A stretch of DNA of 6,039 bases from Cytophagales bacterium (lineage in GTDB: Bacteria > Bacteroidota > Bacteroidia > Cytophagales > UBA9547). A program made the position numbers and the translations under genes. Within the stretch, counting starts at the first letter, position 1; each line of letters opens with the position of its first letter. Location of the stretch: the NCBI GenBank assembly GCA_013298205.1, contig JAAFJZ010000169.1:1-6039 (forward strand). The letters are read 5' to 3'. Below the pieces are notes generated by a model. The model worked only from the letters and a program-made list of their open reading frames with translations. It made no database searches and was not told the origin of the DNA. Positions 1 through 5,207 of the stretch are shown here, in pieces.

Positions 1-98
1 TGCTAAATTTTAGTACTACTTATTACACAAAACCTTTATTTATTGAGTCCCGAATGCACCATTTAGAATTTTAATAAATGCTAAAATCACTAAAAGTT
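1..98. other. Short non-coding flank downstream of the glycosidase gene
   Basis: I see no gene here; all frames are broken by stops. On the minus strand, just past the glycosidase stop codon, there is a weak 6-bp hairpin (CATTTA and TAAATG around a 9-nt loop). It has no strong GC stem or clean T-run, so a terminator is only possible. A small AT palindrome (CTAAATTTTAG) lies at positions 3-13. Confidence 0.4.
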
Positions 99-2006
99 TT
101 ATTTCAAAGGCAACTTTAAAGAGGTATTGGGCATAAAACCTTTATCTATCAAATTCATTACACCAAACAAGCCTCCCCAATGGTAATAACAATCGCTGCC
201 ACTAAAGCATTGCCCAAAATCACAATTGGAGGCATCTCCTTTGATGGCGTGGAAATTTTCTCTCACAAAACCTGCTCTTTTGTATTCTTTGAGCATAATA
301 AAGTTTGATTTTGAAGCTAAATCTTGATTGGCTTTAGTAGCAGATTTATATTTAGCAAGACTTAAATACACCAAAAAATTAGTAGAAGGCCAAATTCTCC
401 CTTGCCAATACGATTGTGTTTTGAAAAGACTATCGTTTCTGGCTATGGTAGGAATCATCCATTCTCCATAAAATTCTTTTTCATTAAAATAATGCTCATT
501 TACAATTCTTTCCGCTTGTTTGGGTGTAGCAAGTTCAGCTAAAAGTGGAAAGAAATGAAAAGGAGAAAGTTTTTTACTCACTTGTTTGGTATCGGTTCTA
601 AGGTTATAAAAAACACCATCTTTTTCATCCCAAAGCGTTTGCACAGATTTAGAAAATTGTGCGGCTCTGTCTGTAAGCTCTTGGGCCTCTGCTTTTTTGC
701 CTAACAAAATAGCAACTTCTGCCAATGCCTTACAATCAGCTACATACATAGACATGAGCCCTACATCTGCTAGCTCTAAGACATTTTTTTTATCATTAAA
801 AGGCACACCGATATACATAGGCGAATTGTCTAAACCCGATTCATACGATGCGCCCTGAAATTTATGCGCTTCTCCATCTGTACCTATAGGGTTGCTTCCC
901 CAAGAAAGGTAAATGCCATTGGCTCTATTCTTAATATACCATCTGTTCCAAGTTAATAAATCTTCAAAAACGAGTTCTAAAAACCATTTATCTTGGTATT
1001 TTTTATAAATTTCCTTGGCTATTATCGTACCTACTGGCAACATTGTGCGGTCAGCAGAGCCAGCATCATAACCAGCCATATAGTTGGGTACCATGCCATA
1101 CGTTTTGATATAATTCGTTATTTCTATAAAATTGGCATACGCAAGTTCCTTATTATCAATACTTGCCAAATAAGCTGAAAAATAAGTATCCCAACAAAAC
1201 AAAACAAATCCTTGAAAATTATTTACCCACCAACGGCTCACGGGCGTAATCACCCTATCGTGCATGGGGTCATAAATGGTGTTCCACGCGATAGCCGATT
1301 GAATGGCATCATAAGTAACTTTTTCATCAAGAAATTTTTCAGATTGTTTGATTCTTTTTTGGTAGGCTTCTTCTATTATTTGTTGAACTTCTGCTAGCGT
1401 TTTTGATTTTCCGGTATAAAAAGACAAATTACCTTCCATTTTTACTGCCAAATGTGGTGTAAACGAATGTACAATTTGGTCATTAATAACAGTGGAAGTT
1501 GATCTTACTTCTATCGTTTTATTATTGCATTGTGCTAATATTTTATCATTTTCAAAAGATATTGTGCCTTTCTTATTCCAAAGCATAGCCACTTCCAAAA
1601 TCAAGTGAGGAGTTGGTTTTTTGGTTTCTATGGTTTGCACTAAAATATACTGCTCGCCATCTTTTACAGCCGATTGTACTTTCATTTTATTACCCAACCA
1701 GTCTATATTGCATTCCGTATAAGACCCATCATAAGTACGTAAACCTGGTTTTATTACTTGCCAACCTGATGGATTATCGGTCGGATAAAATTCATTTTGA
1801 TACCTTCCACTATTATTCCTTTCTTTTAATCCAATATTTATTGAAAGACCTTCAGGTAATAATACATGTGTCAAAATGGAGTGATAATCCCAAGTATTCC
1901 AACCTGTTTTAAGCTGATTTTGAATCGCATTATACTTTTCTAAAGGTGTTTGAGAAAAAACCTGAATACTTAAAAATATGAACAAAATTATCGTTTTCAA
2001 CTTCAT
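99..2006 (-). CDS. Exported GH63/trehalase-like (MGH1-like) glycoside hydrolase
   Basis: This is a complete 635-residue protein, probably secreted or periplasmic. I chose the Met at 2006 over the upstream one at 2078 because it begins a clear signal peptide (MKLKTIILFIFLSIQVFSQ) and leaves room for a promoter just upstream. Residues ~20-220 look like an N-terminal beta-rich domain. Residues ~230-630 carry the (alpha/alpha)6-barrel motifs of the GH63 and trehalase superfamily: FCWDTYF (D273), VPNYMAGYDAGSADRT (~306-321), ESGLDNSP (E389, D393), SYWQGRIWP (~532-540), VRENF (E583) and YHWGGLFG near the C-terminus. By analogy with E. coli YgjK and family 37 trehalase, D393 is the likely general acid and E583 the likely base; this mapping is from memory of those families. 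The enzyme should hydrolyse an alpha-linked sugar, but the substrate cannot be read from sequence. No polysaccharide-utilisation partner (SusC/SusD) lies in the window. Family assignment is strong; specificity is unknown. Confidence 0.9.
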   Translation of the reverse strand: MKLKTIILFIFLSIQVFSQTPLEKYNAIQNQLKTGWNTWDYHSILTHVLLPEGLSINIGLKERNNSGRYQNEFYPTDNPSGWQVIKPGLRTYDGSYTECNIDWLGNKMKVQSAVKDGEQYILVQTIETKKPTPHLILEVAMLWNKKGTISFENDKILAQCNNKTIEVRSTSTVINDQIVHSFTPHLAVKMEGNLSFYTGKSKTLAEVQQIIEEAYQKRIKQSEKFLDEKVTYDAIQSAIAWNTIYDPMHDRVITPVSRWWVNNFQGFVLFCWDTYFSAYLASIDNKELAYANFIEITNYIKTYGMVPNYMAGYDAGSADRTMLPVGTIIAKEIYKKYQDKWFLELVFEDLLTWNRWYIKNRANGIYLSWGSNPIGTDGEAHKFQGASYESGLDNSPMYIGVPFNDKKNVLELADVGLMSMYVADCKALAEVAILLGKKAEAQELTDRAAQFSKSVQTLWDEKDGVFYNLRTDTKQVSKKLSPFHFFPLLAELATPKQAERIVNEHYFNEKEFYGEWMIPTIARNDSLFKTQSYWQGRIWPSTNFLVYLSLAKYKSATKANQDLASKSNFIMLKEYKRAGFVRENFHAIKGDASNCDFGQCFSGSDCYYHWGGLFGVMNLIDKGFMPNTSLKLPLK

Positions 2007-2035
2007 ATAAATGGTAAATTTTGGTTTTAAAGCTG

Positions 2036-2065
2036 GAAAAATAAATATTAAAGTTTGAAATGCAA
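2036..2065 (-). promoter_or_regulatory. Candidate Bacteroidota promoter for the glycosidase gene
   Basis: Reading the minus strand, a TTG (complement of 2063-2065) is followed after exactly 19 nt by TATTTTTC (complement of 2036-2043). This matches 7 of 8 positions of the phylum's TAnnTTTG -7 element at the usual spacing. It predicts a start near 2029 and a leader of about 23 nt before the ATG at 2006, and so supports that start over 2078. A perfect TAATTTTG also exists at 2119-2126 (minus), but its nearest TTG is 26 nt away. Confidence 0.4.
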
Positions 2066-2192
2066 TAATAAATGACAAGAAAAAAGTAGTTTAGCCTAAT
2101 AATTCGCAAAGATGTTGGCAAAATTAAGATTTAAAAATAGATGTCCTAATTCCAATAATATTGTAAGCCTAAAAAAAAAGCTAGAAATATTT

Positions 2193-2280
2193 GGGCGAGC
2201 CCTTGCAGGTCGTGCTATCGCTACAAGTCCTCGTTCGTGCCTCACTGCGGGCTTTTCGCTCTATCCCTCACGCAGGGAGC
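2193..2280 (-). repeat. Dispersed ~90-bp repeat, copy 1
   Basis: The minus strand here aligns over ~88 nt with the plus strand at 4813-4894. Two blocks are identical: 17 nt (GATAGAGCGAAAAGCCC, complement of 2249-2265) and 19 nt (GAGGACTTGTAGCGATAGC, complement of 2214-2232). The outer parts are similar but diverged. It is GC-richer than its surroundings. From memory, sequences of this type recur in intergenic regions of Flavobacteria and relatives; I cannot confirm that here. On the plus strand the right edge forms a short stem (TCCCT-CACGC-AGGGA, 2264-2278) followed by a run of Ts, a weak terminator-like shape. No protein should be called in it. Confidence 0.75.
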
Positions 2281-2310
2281 TTTTTTTAGAAGTTATACTT
2301 TTTTAACCCC

Positions 2311-2334
2311 GTGGCAGGTGTCCTCACCTGACAC
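2311..2334 (+). repeat. REP-like hairpin, CAGGTG stem, copy 1
   Basis: GTGGCAGGTG and CACCTGACAC pair around a TCCT loop: a 10-bp stem with one G-A mismatch. The same 24 nt recur exactly at 3244-3267 and 4661-4684. This copy shares only the hairpin and its CC/TT edges with the others, so the hairpin itself is the repeated unit. It has the same stem length and TCYT loop as the RAYT-flanking hairpins. Confidence 0.8.
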
Positions 2335-2362
2335 TTTTTCCCGAACAACAATTCTTTCCGCC

Positions 2363-2424
2363 CCCAGCTGGAGCAAGCGTCTTCGCTTGTGCCAGCTGGG
2401 TTTGTAGCCCTCTGGGCGGACTAG
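2363..2424 (+). repeat. Left inverted repeat of the RAYT element
   Basis: The main palindrome spans 2363-2400: a 17-bp stem with a TCTT loop (2380-2383), one A-G mismatch and one G-T wobble. A GTAG (2404-2407), a short GCCC-TCT-GGGC hairpin (2407-2417) and CTAG (2421-2424) follow. The GTAG next to an imperfect palindrome recalls the conserved tetranucleotide at the foot of enterobacterial REPs. It matches the right repeat with one mismatch across the 28-nt hairpin core, then diverges for about 9 nt, then matches again through GCCCTCTGGGCGG and CTAG. Confidence 0.8.
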
Positions 2425-2456
2425 ACTCAGCCTACTATTATTAACGAGTACTTTTT

Positions 2457-2485
2457 TTGTTTTCTCAAAATTATAGATAACTTTG
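2457..2485 (+). promoter_or_regulatory. Promoter of the RAYT transposase
   Basis: A TTG at 2457-2459 is followed after 18 nt by TAACTTTG at 2478-2485, a perfect TAnnTTTG -7 element. Transcription would start near 2492, about 25 nt before the transposase ATG at 2517. This is the best complete promoter match in the window. Confidence 0.6.
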
Positions 2486-2489
2486 AGAA
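2462..2489. promoter_or_regulatory. Possible operator over the RAYT -7 element
   Basis: TTCTCAAA (2462-2469) and TTTGAGAA (2482-2489) form a perfect 8-bp inverted repeat with a 12-nt spacer. The right arm covers the TTTG of the -7 element. The 20-nt centre-to-centre spacing would suit a dimeric repressor contacting one face of the helix. No regulator is identified, and AT-rich inverted repeats can arise by chance. Confidence 0.3.
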
Positions 2490-2516
2490 CCATTTTTAAA
2501 CTTTTTAGTTTTTATT

Positions 2517-3053
2517 ATGTCAACAAAATACAAATTTTATCCAGGAGGTATTTTCTACGTCACACTTACTGTTGTAGGTTGGATAGATGTTTTTACTAGA
2601 CAAGAATACGCCTTATTGCTTTTGAATAATCTAAACTATTGCATCAACAATAAAGGATTAGAGGTGTTTTCCTATTGTTTAATGCCAAGTCATCTACATA
2701 TGATTTCAAGAGTTCAGAACGATGGCGACTTAGGGGAATTATTAGGTGATTTTAAAAGTTATAATGCAAAATTGCTCTACAATAGCATAGCTCAAAATCC
2801 TTCAGAGAGTCGAAAAGAATGGATGTTGCATTTATTTAAATATTATGCAAATTTTAATTCCAATAATAAGAATTTCTAATTTTGGATTCAAGATAATCAT
2901 CCAGTTGATTGTTTTAGTGTTGACTTTATAAATCAGAAAAGAGATTATATTCATATGAACCCAGTAGTAGCAGGGTTAAGTCTAACTGAGGAAAACTATC
3001 CTTATAGCAGCGCAAATCCATTTGGAATTGTAAAGCTTACAGATATTGGATAG
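2517..3053 (+). pseudogene. REP-associated tyrosine transposase (Y1/HUH), interrupted by an in-frame stop
   Basis: The frame gives 178 residues, the usual length for Bacteroidota RAYTs, but codon 121 (2877-2879) is TAA. Before it lie FYVTLTVVGWIDVFTRQEY, the metal-binding HUH motif MPSHLHMI (H59, H61) and a helix DFKSYNAKLL with the likely nucleophile Y82. After it the same frame continues with the family's conserved tail: FWIQDNHPVDC, QKRDYIHMNPVVAG and YPYSSANPFG, ending at TAG 3051-3053. The stop falls where family members, as I recall them, have Gln in an NxQFW motif, so one C-to-T change (CAA to TAA) explains it. No frameshift is present, so the inactivation looks recent. In active RAYTs the enzyme nicks and rejoins single-stranded DNA at REP palindromes. 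A 120-residue truncated product with HUH and Tyr intact could still be made, but its function is doubtful. Confidence 0.88.
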
Positions 3054-3079
3054 AAGGTTATTAAATGCATTTGACTGGA

Positions 3080-3137
3080 CTAGACCGCCCAGAGGGCTGC
3101 AATATATTAGGCACAAGCGAAGACGCTTGCGCCAGCT
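3080..3137 (-). repeat. Right inverted repeat of the RAYT element
   Basis: This is the reverse-oriented copy of the left end. CTAG at 3080-3083 is followed by CCGCCCAGAGGGC and then the hairpin at 3110-3133: GGCACAAGCG and CGCTTGCGCC around an AAGA loop (TCTT on the minus strand), with one A-C mismatch in 10 bp. It starts 27 nt after the transposase stop codon and could also act as a crude transcription barrier. Confidence 0.8.
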
Positions 3138-3166
3138 AGGGCTAGTATTTAGATTTGCCCTTCACC

Positions 3167-3190
3167 TCGGTCTGTGTCTTCACAGACCGA
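3167..3190 (+). repeat. REP-like hairpin with GGTCTGTG stem
   Basis: TCGGTCTGTG and CACAGACCGA form a perfect 10-bp stem around a TCTT loop. The stem sequence differs from the RAYT-end and CAGGTG hairpins, but stem length, loop and the closing G-C pair are the same. It lies about 30 nt outside the right RAYT end. No second copy of this stem occurs in the window. Confidence 0.7.
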
Positions 3191-3241
3191 AACAATGGTA
3201 AATAAATAGTTATTATGAAGAATATTTGCTTTGCTTCAACT

Positions 3242-3369
3242 CCGTGGCAGGTGTCCTCACCTGACACTTCGCCTTTTATTTCTATGGTTAAAAACTTTTT
3301 TATTAAAACCCAAAAAAAATAAACCAAAAAAACACACATCTTTTTGCATTTCCCAAACCCTTTCCTTAC
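3242..3369 (+). repeat. Leader repeat P1 (128 bp): hairpin plus promoter-like region upstream of the lipoprotein operon
   Basis: This segment recurs at 4659-4785. The first 91 bp (3242-3332 and 4659-4749) are identical and the remainder is alignable to a shared TTTCCTTAC. It opens with the CAGGTG hairpin (3244-3267, TCCT loop), continues with an A/C-rich tract and ends near a TTTTTGCATT promoter-like sequence. Here it stands 48 nt before the lipoprotein ATG, so it probably supplies the operon's promoter and 5' leader. Confidence 0.9.
3339..3346 (+). promoter_or_regulatory. Candidate -7 element of the lipoprotein operon
   Basis: TCTTTTTG matches 7 of 8 positions of TAnnTTTG; the invariant A is C. 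No TTG is seen at the expected distance upstream, where the sequence is an A-rich tract. It would place the start near 3353 and give a leader of about 65 nt. The paralogous copy at 4756-4763 has the perfect form TATTTTTG. Confidence 0.35.
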
Positions 3370-3417
3370 TTTCACATTTCTATTTTGAAGCTAAACTTGA
3401 TAAACCTACCTCAGCAC

Positions 3418-4200
3418 ATGAAAACAATCAGAAATACGCTATATATACTGGCAATAATGAGTTTGGGAGTGGCGTGCCCGAAGAAAAAAGAAGAAAATGA
3501 CCCTAAACCGACTTTAACCGATACTTTTACTGTTGTATATCCTAGTTTAAAATATCGTCCTAATGAAAACCCTGACAAAGTAGTAGGTGCTAAGGTAGAT
3601 ATTTTTAACACGGAATTAGATTATTTTGCCAACCAAAACCCATCAAAAACTCTCTCAACAGATTCAGACGGAAAAGTTTCCATTACATACGATTCAAGAT
3701 CATCGTTTTGGTTCAGAATAACTAAAGATACCTTAAATTCTTTTCGAGCCAAATATTTTAAAAATGATGATTATCTCAAAGTAAGCCCGCTAGTTTCAAT
3801 TAAACCTAATATTTTTCCAAGAATATGCCAAATTATGTTATCAACTACACCTGTTAAATTGCAATTGCAAGTATTTAGAAACGGTGAAAGTTTAGCAAGT
3901 GCAAGAGTGCGTCTATTTTTAAGTAAAGATGACTTACTTAATAGAGCAAACATAAATTACGGTAGAGATAGAGATACTTATTTACAAGATATTAGGTTCA
4001 AAAACTATGGTTCAGGTCTTTTTGCAGTTCTATATCTAGAGGATACTACAGATCCACAAGGATACGTAACATTAGAAAATTTAGAACCACGAAAACGTTA
4101 CTGGATTTCTGTAGATGAAAAAATACCCACAAGTGACAGTTCTATAATACTGCAAGATAATTTAGATTTGCTCACTTCTAGGCAAATTTCAATTCCTTAA
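3418..4200 (+). CDS. Predicted lipoprotein with two Ig/carboxypeptidase-regulatory-like domains
   Basis: The product has 260 residues. I chose the ATG at 3418, not the in-frame TTG at 3385, because it begins directly with a lipoprotein signal peptide: MKTIRN, a hydrophobic stretch, then LGVAC with the lipidation Cys at 20 and a charged KKKEEND linker. Two similar beta-domains follow. Domain 1 (~38-105) has VVGAKVDIFNTELDYF and then TDSDGKVSI. Domain 2 (~146-235) has LASARVRLFLSKDDL and then TDPQGYVTLENLEPRKRYWISVD. The pattern of a variable strand, a TDxxG turn and a terminal aromatic strand is typical of carboxypeptidase-regulatory-like or CNA-B/prealbumin-like folds. They suggest a surface or periplasmic scaffold or adhesion role rather than an enzyme; no catalytic motif is visible. 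It is the first gene of an operon, with only 12 nt to the next start. I do not recognise a named family. Confidence 0.82.
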   Translation: MKTIRNTLYILAIMSLGVACPKKKEENDPKPTLTDTFTVVYPSLKYRPNENPDKVVGAKVDIFNTELDYFANQNPSKTLSTDSDGKVSITYDSRSSFWFRITKDTLNSFRAKYFKNDDYLKVSPLVSIKPNIFPRICQIMLSTTPVKLQLQVFRNGESLASARVRLFLSKDDLLNRANINYGRDRDTYLQDIRFKNYGSGLFAVLYLEDTTDPQGYVTLENLEPRKRYWISVDEKIPTSDSSIILQDNLDLLTSRQISIP

Positions 4201-4212
4201 TAAGTATTTAAT

Positions 4213-4614
4213 ATGCGCATTCTTTTTACCTCAATAATTTTCTTATTATTCTTTAACAACCTTTCAGCACAAAGGTTGAAAGTTAGTTCCTATACTGTAG
4301 GAACTAATCAGGGTTTTGTTTGGTGGGATCCAACTAGTGTAATCCTGAATGAATTAATAAATTTTTATTCTTCAACCTTTTATTTTATACAAACTAAGTT
4401 CATATCAACTGGTGAATTAGCTTTAAGGCCAAAAATAAATGGTAAAATGATTTACGGTGTTGCTATTTCAGAGGACAACATTTACAAATTAGGCAGAGAT
4501 GAAAAGGCACATGGTCCACATTTTGATTTTAACAAAACATTAGATATAGATTTTGATCATATTACTCAAAACTGGTCGAAGTTTAGCTGTAGGCATAACT
4601 TCGACCTATTATGA
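4213..4614 (+). CDS. Small exported protein of unknown function, probably 3'-frameshifted
   Basis: The ATG lies 12 nt after the lipoprotein stop, so the two genes are probably co-transcribed. The 133-residue product starts with a signal peptide (MRILFTSIIFLLFFNNLSAQ). The mature part has SYTVGTNQGFVWWDPTSV (~26-43) and FDHITQN (~114-120) but no motif I recognise. From residue ~120 it runs into tail repeat T1 and stops at TGA 4612-4614. In the +1 frame T1 reads TGRSLAVGITSTYYDGSFQ, the same peptide as in T2 (5007-5117). The T1 junction reads AAAACTGG where T2 reads AACACTGG. Restoring one AC dinucleotide would give ITQNTGRSLAVG in frame. I infer that the gene once continued into that peptide and that a 2-nt slippage truncated it. 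The alternative is that a palindromic repeat invaded the gene and supplied the stop. The last 13 residues are unlikely to be native. Confidence 0.6.
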   Translation: MRILFTSIIFLLFFNNLSAQRLKVSSYTVGTNQGFVWWDPTSVILNELINFYSSTFYFIQTKFISTGELALRPKINGKMIYGVAISEDNIYKLGRDEKAHGPHFDFNKTLDIDFDHITQNWSKFSCRHNFDLL

Positions 4615-4654
4615 TGGAAGTTTTCAAGTAGCAAAAACAACAAAATACAGTTCT
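4571..4654 (+). repeat. Tail repeat T1 (84 bp), 27-bp deleted form
   Basis: It matches 5007-5117 with two adjacent substitutions (AC for CT near its end) and one 27-nt gap. The gap lies exactly between two TTTTCAA direct repeats present in T2, so slippage or recombination between them explains it. It begins with a perfect inverted repeat, GGTCGAAGTT (4574-4583) and AACTTCGACC (4597-4606), around a 13-nt loop. The deletion removed the right arm of the second hairpin (GGAAGTT-TTC-AACTTCC) that T2 keeps. It abuts leader repeat P2 directly. Confidence 0.85.
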
Positions 4655-4658
4655 AACC

Positions 4659-4785
4659 CCGTGGCAGGTGTCCTCACCTGACACTTCGCCTTTTATTTCT
4701 ATGGTTAAAAACTTTTTTATTAAAACCCAAAAAAAATAAACCAAAAAAAATCACCTATTTTTGCATTCCCTAAAACTTTCCTTAC
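4659..4785 (+). repeat. Leader repeat P2 (127 bp), orphan copy of the operon leader
   Basis: This is the second copy of 3242-3369, identical for its first 91 bp including the CAGGTG hairpin (4661-4684). It begins 4 nt after tail repeat T1. No complete gene follows; the dispersed ~90-bp repeat begins 27 nt later. The strong identity points to a recent duplication, gene conversion or selection on the element. Confidence 0.9.
4756..4763 (+). promoter_or_regulatory. Perfect -7 element in the orphan leader copy
   Basis: TATTTTTG is a full match to TAnnTTTG, better than the TCTTTTTG of the copy that precedes real genes. No TTG stands about 19 nt upstream. If active, it would start a transcript near 4770 reading through the ~90-bp repeat and tail repeat T2 towards the secreted-protein gene at 5337. 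Confidence 0.35.
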
Positions 4786-4812
4786 AACCATTAATAGATA
4801 GACAATCAAACT

Positions 4813-4894
4813 AGGGTGAAAGATAGAGCGAAAAGCCCACAGCAAGGCACGCAGAGAGGACTTGTAGCGATAGCTTGTCCCTTGTGGCACGCCC
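4813..4894 (+). repeat. Dispersed ~90-bp repeat, copy 2
   Basis: It is the opposite-orientation partner of 2193-2280. The two identical blocks lie at 4822-4838 and 4856-4874. The ends differ between copies (CCCTTGTGGCACGCCC here, and the complement of GGGCGAGCCCTTGCAGG in copy 1). An open frame from GTG 4816 to 5022 crosses it, but it is repeat sequence read as protein. Confidence 0.75.
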
Positions 4895-5006
4895 TAATTT
4901 CTTTTATTTTTTCTTTCACCTTTTGCCAAAGTCTAGCATTTGTAAATCTGTCTAATAAGCTGGAAGATAAGGAAATAGAATCAGCTGTTTCTATTATCCA
5001 GCCAAC
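4895..5006 (+). other. Unassigned filler between the ~90-bp repeat and tail repeat T2
   Basis: These ~110 bp match nothing else in the window. One frame (continuing that of GTG 4816) reads coding-like peptide such as FVNLSNKLEDKEIESAVSII before ending inside T2, so it may be a scrap of a lost gene. I cannot assign it to a family, and chance remains possible. Confidence 0.25.
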
Positions 5007-5156
5007 ACTGGTCGAAGTTTAGCTGTAGGCATAACTTCGACCTATTATGATGGAAGTTTTCAACTTCCGTTTTCTTCACCCATTTTTCAAGTAGCAAAAC
5101 TAACAAAATACAGTTCTCTAGAATCATGGAATATATATTTTCTGCCCATAATATAG
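4971..5156 (+). pseudogene. Possible 3' remnant of a paralogue of the small exported protein
   Basis: A frame without a start codon is open for 61 codons from after TAA 4968-4970 to TAG 5154-5156. From 5007 it reads TGRSLAVGITSTYYDGSFQ, then LPFSSPIFQVAKLTKYSS, then LESWNIYFLPII. The T1 copy, in its shifted frame, gives the same peptide minus LPFSSPIFQ; the 27-nt gap is exactly nine codons. This suggests tail repeats T1 and T2 derive from the C-terminus of a protein. Against this, the same DNA carries a palindrome pair that recurs without this frame at 5208-5271. The remnant reading is therefore tentative. Confidence 0.35.
5007..5117 (+). repeat. Tail repeat T2 (111 bp), full form with two hairpins
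   Basis: Hairpin a is GGTCGAAGTT (5010-5019) with AACTTCGACC (5033-5042) around a 13-nt loop. After the spacer TATTATGAT, hairpin b is GGAAGTT (5052-5058) with AACTTCC (5062-5068) around TTC. The remaining ~49 bp are not palindromic. Both hairpins recur, inverted, at 5208-5271. Confidence 0.85.
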
Positions 5157-5177
5157 CACTTTTTTAACTTTTAAAAT

Positions 5178-5185
5178 TAACTTTG
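5178..5185 (+). promoter_or_regulatory. -7 element likely serving the secreted-protein gene
   Basis: TAACTTTG is a perfect TAnnTTTG. No TTG lies at the usual upstream spacing, so only half the promoter is supported. A start near 5192 would give a leader of about 145 nt that carries both hairpins of the inverted repeat copy before the ATG at 5337. Confidence 0.45.
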
Positions 5186-5207
5186 CAATATAAAAATATT
5201 TGAGATA

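Larger units (their letters stand above)
2361..3140 (+). mobile_element. RAYT element: transposase pseudogene bracketed by inverted REP-like repeats
   Basis: This ~780-bp unit consists of a left palindromic end (2363-2424), a promoter, a single Y1/HUH transposase gene and an inverted copy of the palindromic end (3080-3137). This is the usual arrangement of REP-associated tyrosine transposases: a gene flanked by oppositely oriented palindromes instead of classic IS ends. I see no target-site duplication, as expected for this family. The transposase has an internal stop, so the element is probably no longer autonomous. Confidence 0.75.

Noticed and set aside
993..1912. Several plus-strand open frames inside the glycosidase gene
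   Set aside because: They are antisense shadows of a well-supported gene with conserved catalytic motifs.
2007..2078. N-terminal extension of the glycosidase to an upstream ATG at 2078
   Set aside because: The extension would place 24 residues before a complete signal peptide and would be translated through the candidate promoter at 2036-2065.
2264..2287. Intrinsic terminator (TCCCT-AGGGA stem plus T-run)
   Set aside because: The stem is only 5 bp and lies inside the dispersed repeat; no plus-strand gene upstream needs it.
2112..2306. 64-residue open frame on the plus strand
   Set aside because: It consists largely of the ~90-bp dispersed repeat and has no protein-like features.
2293..2493. 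66-residue minus-strand open frame through the hairpins
   Set aside because: It translates REP-like palindromes and the RAYT promoter; it is not conserved-looking as protein.
3385..3417. TTG start for the lipoprotein
   Set aside because: It would bury the lipoprotein signal peptide behind 11 residues; ATG 3418 begins it directly.
2311..4684. CRISPR array
   Set aside because: The recurring 24-nt hairpin occurs three times at irregular distances of about 0.9 and 1.4 kb, with genes between; this is REP-like, not spacer-repeat.
4816..5022. 68-residue open frame starting at GTG
   Set aside because: Its first part is the dispersed repeat and its end lies in tail repeat T2; only the short middle could be a coding scrap.
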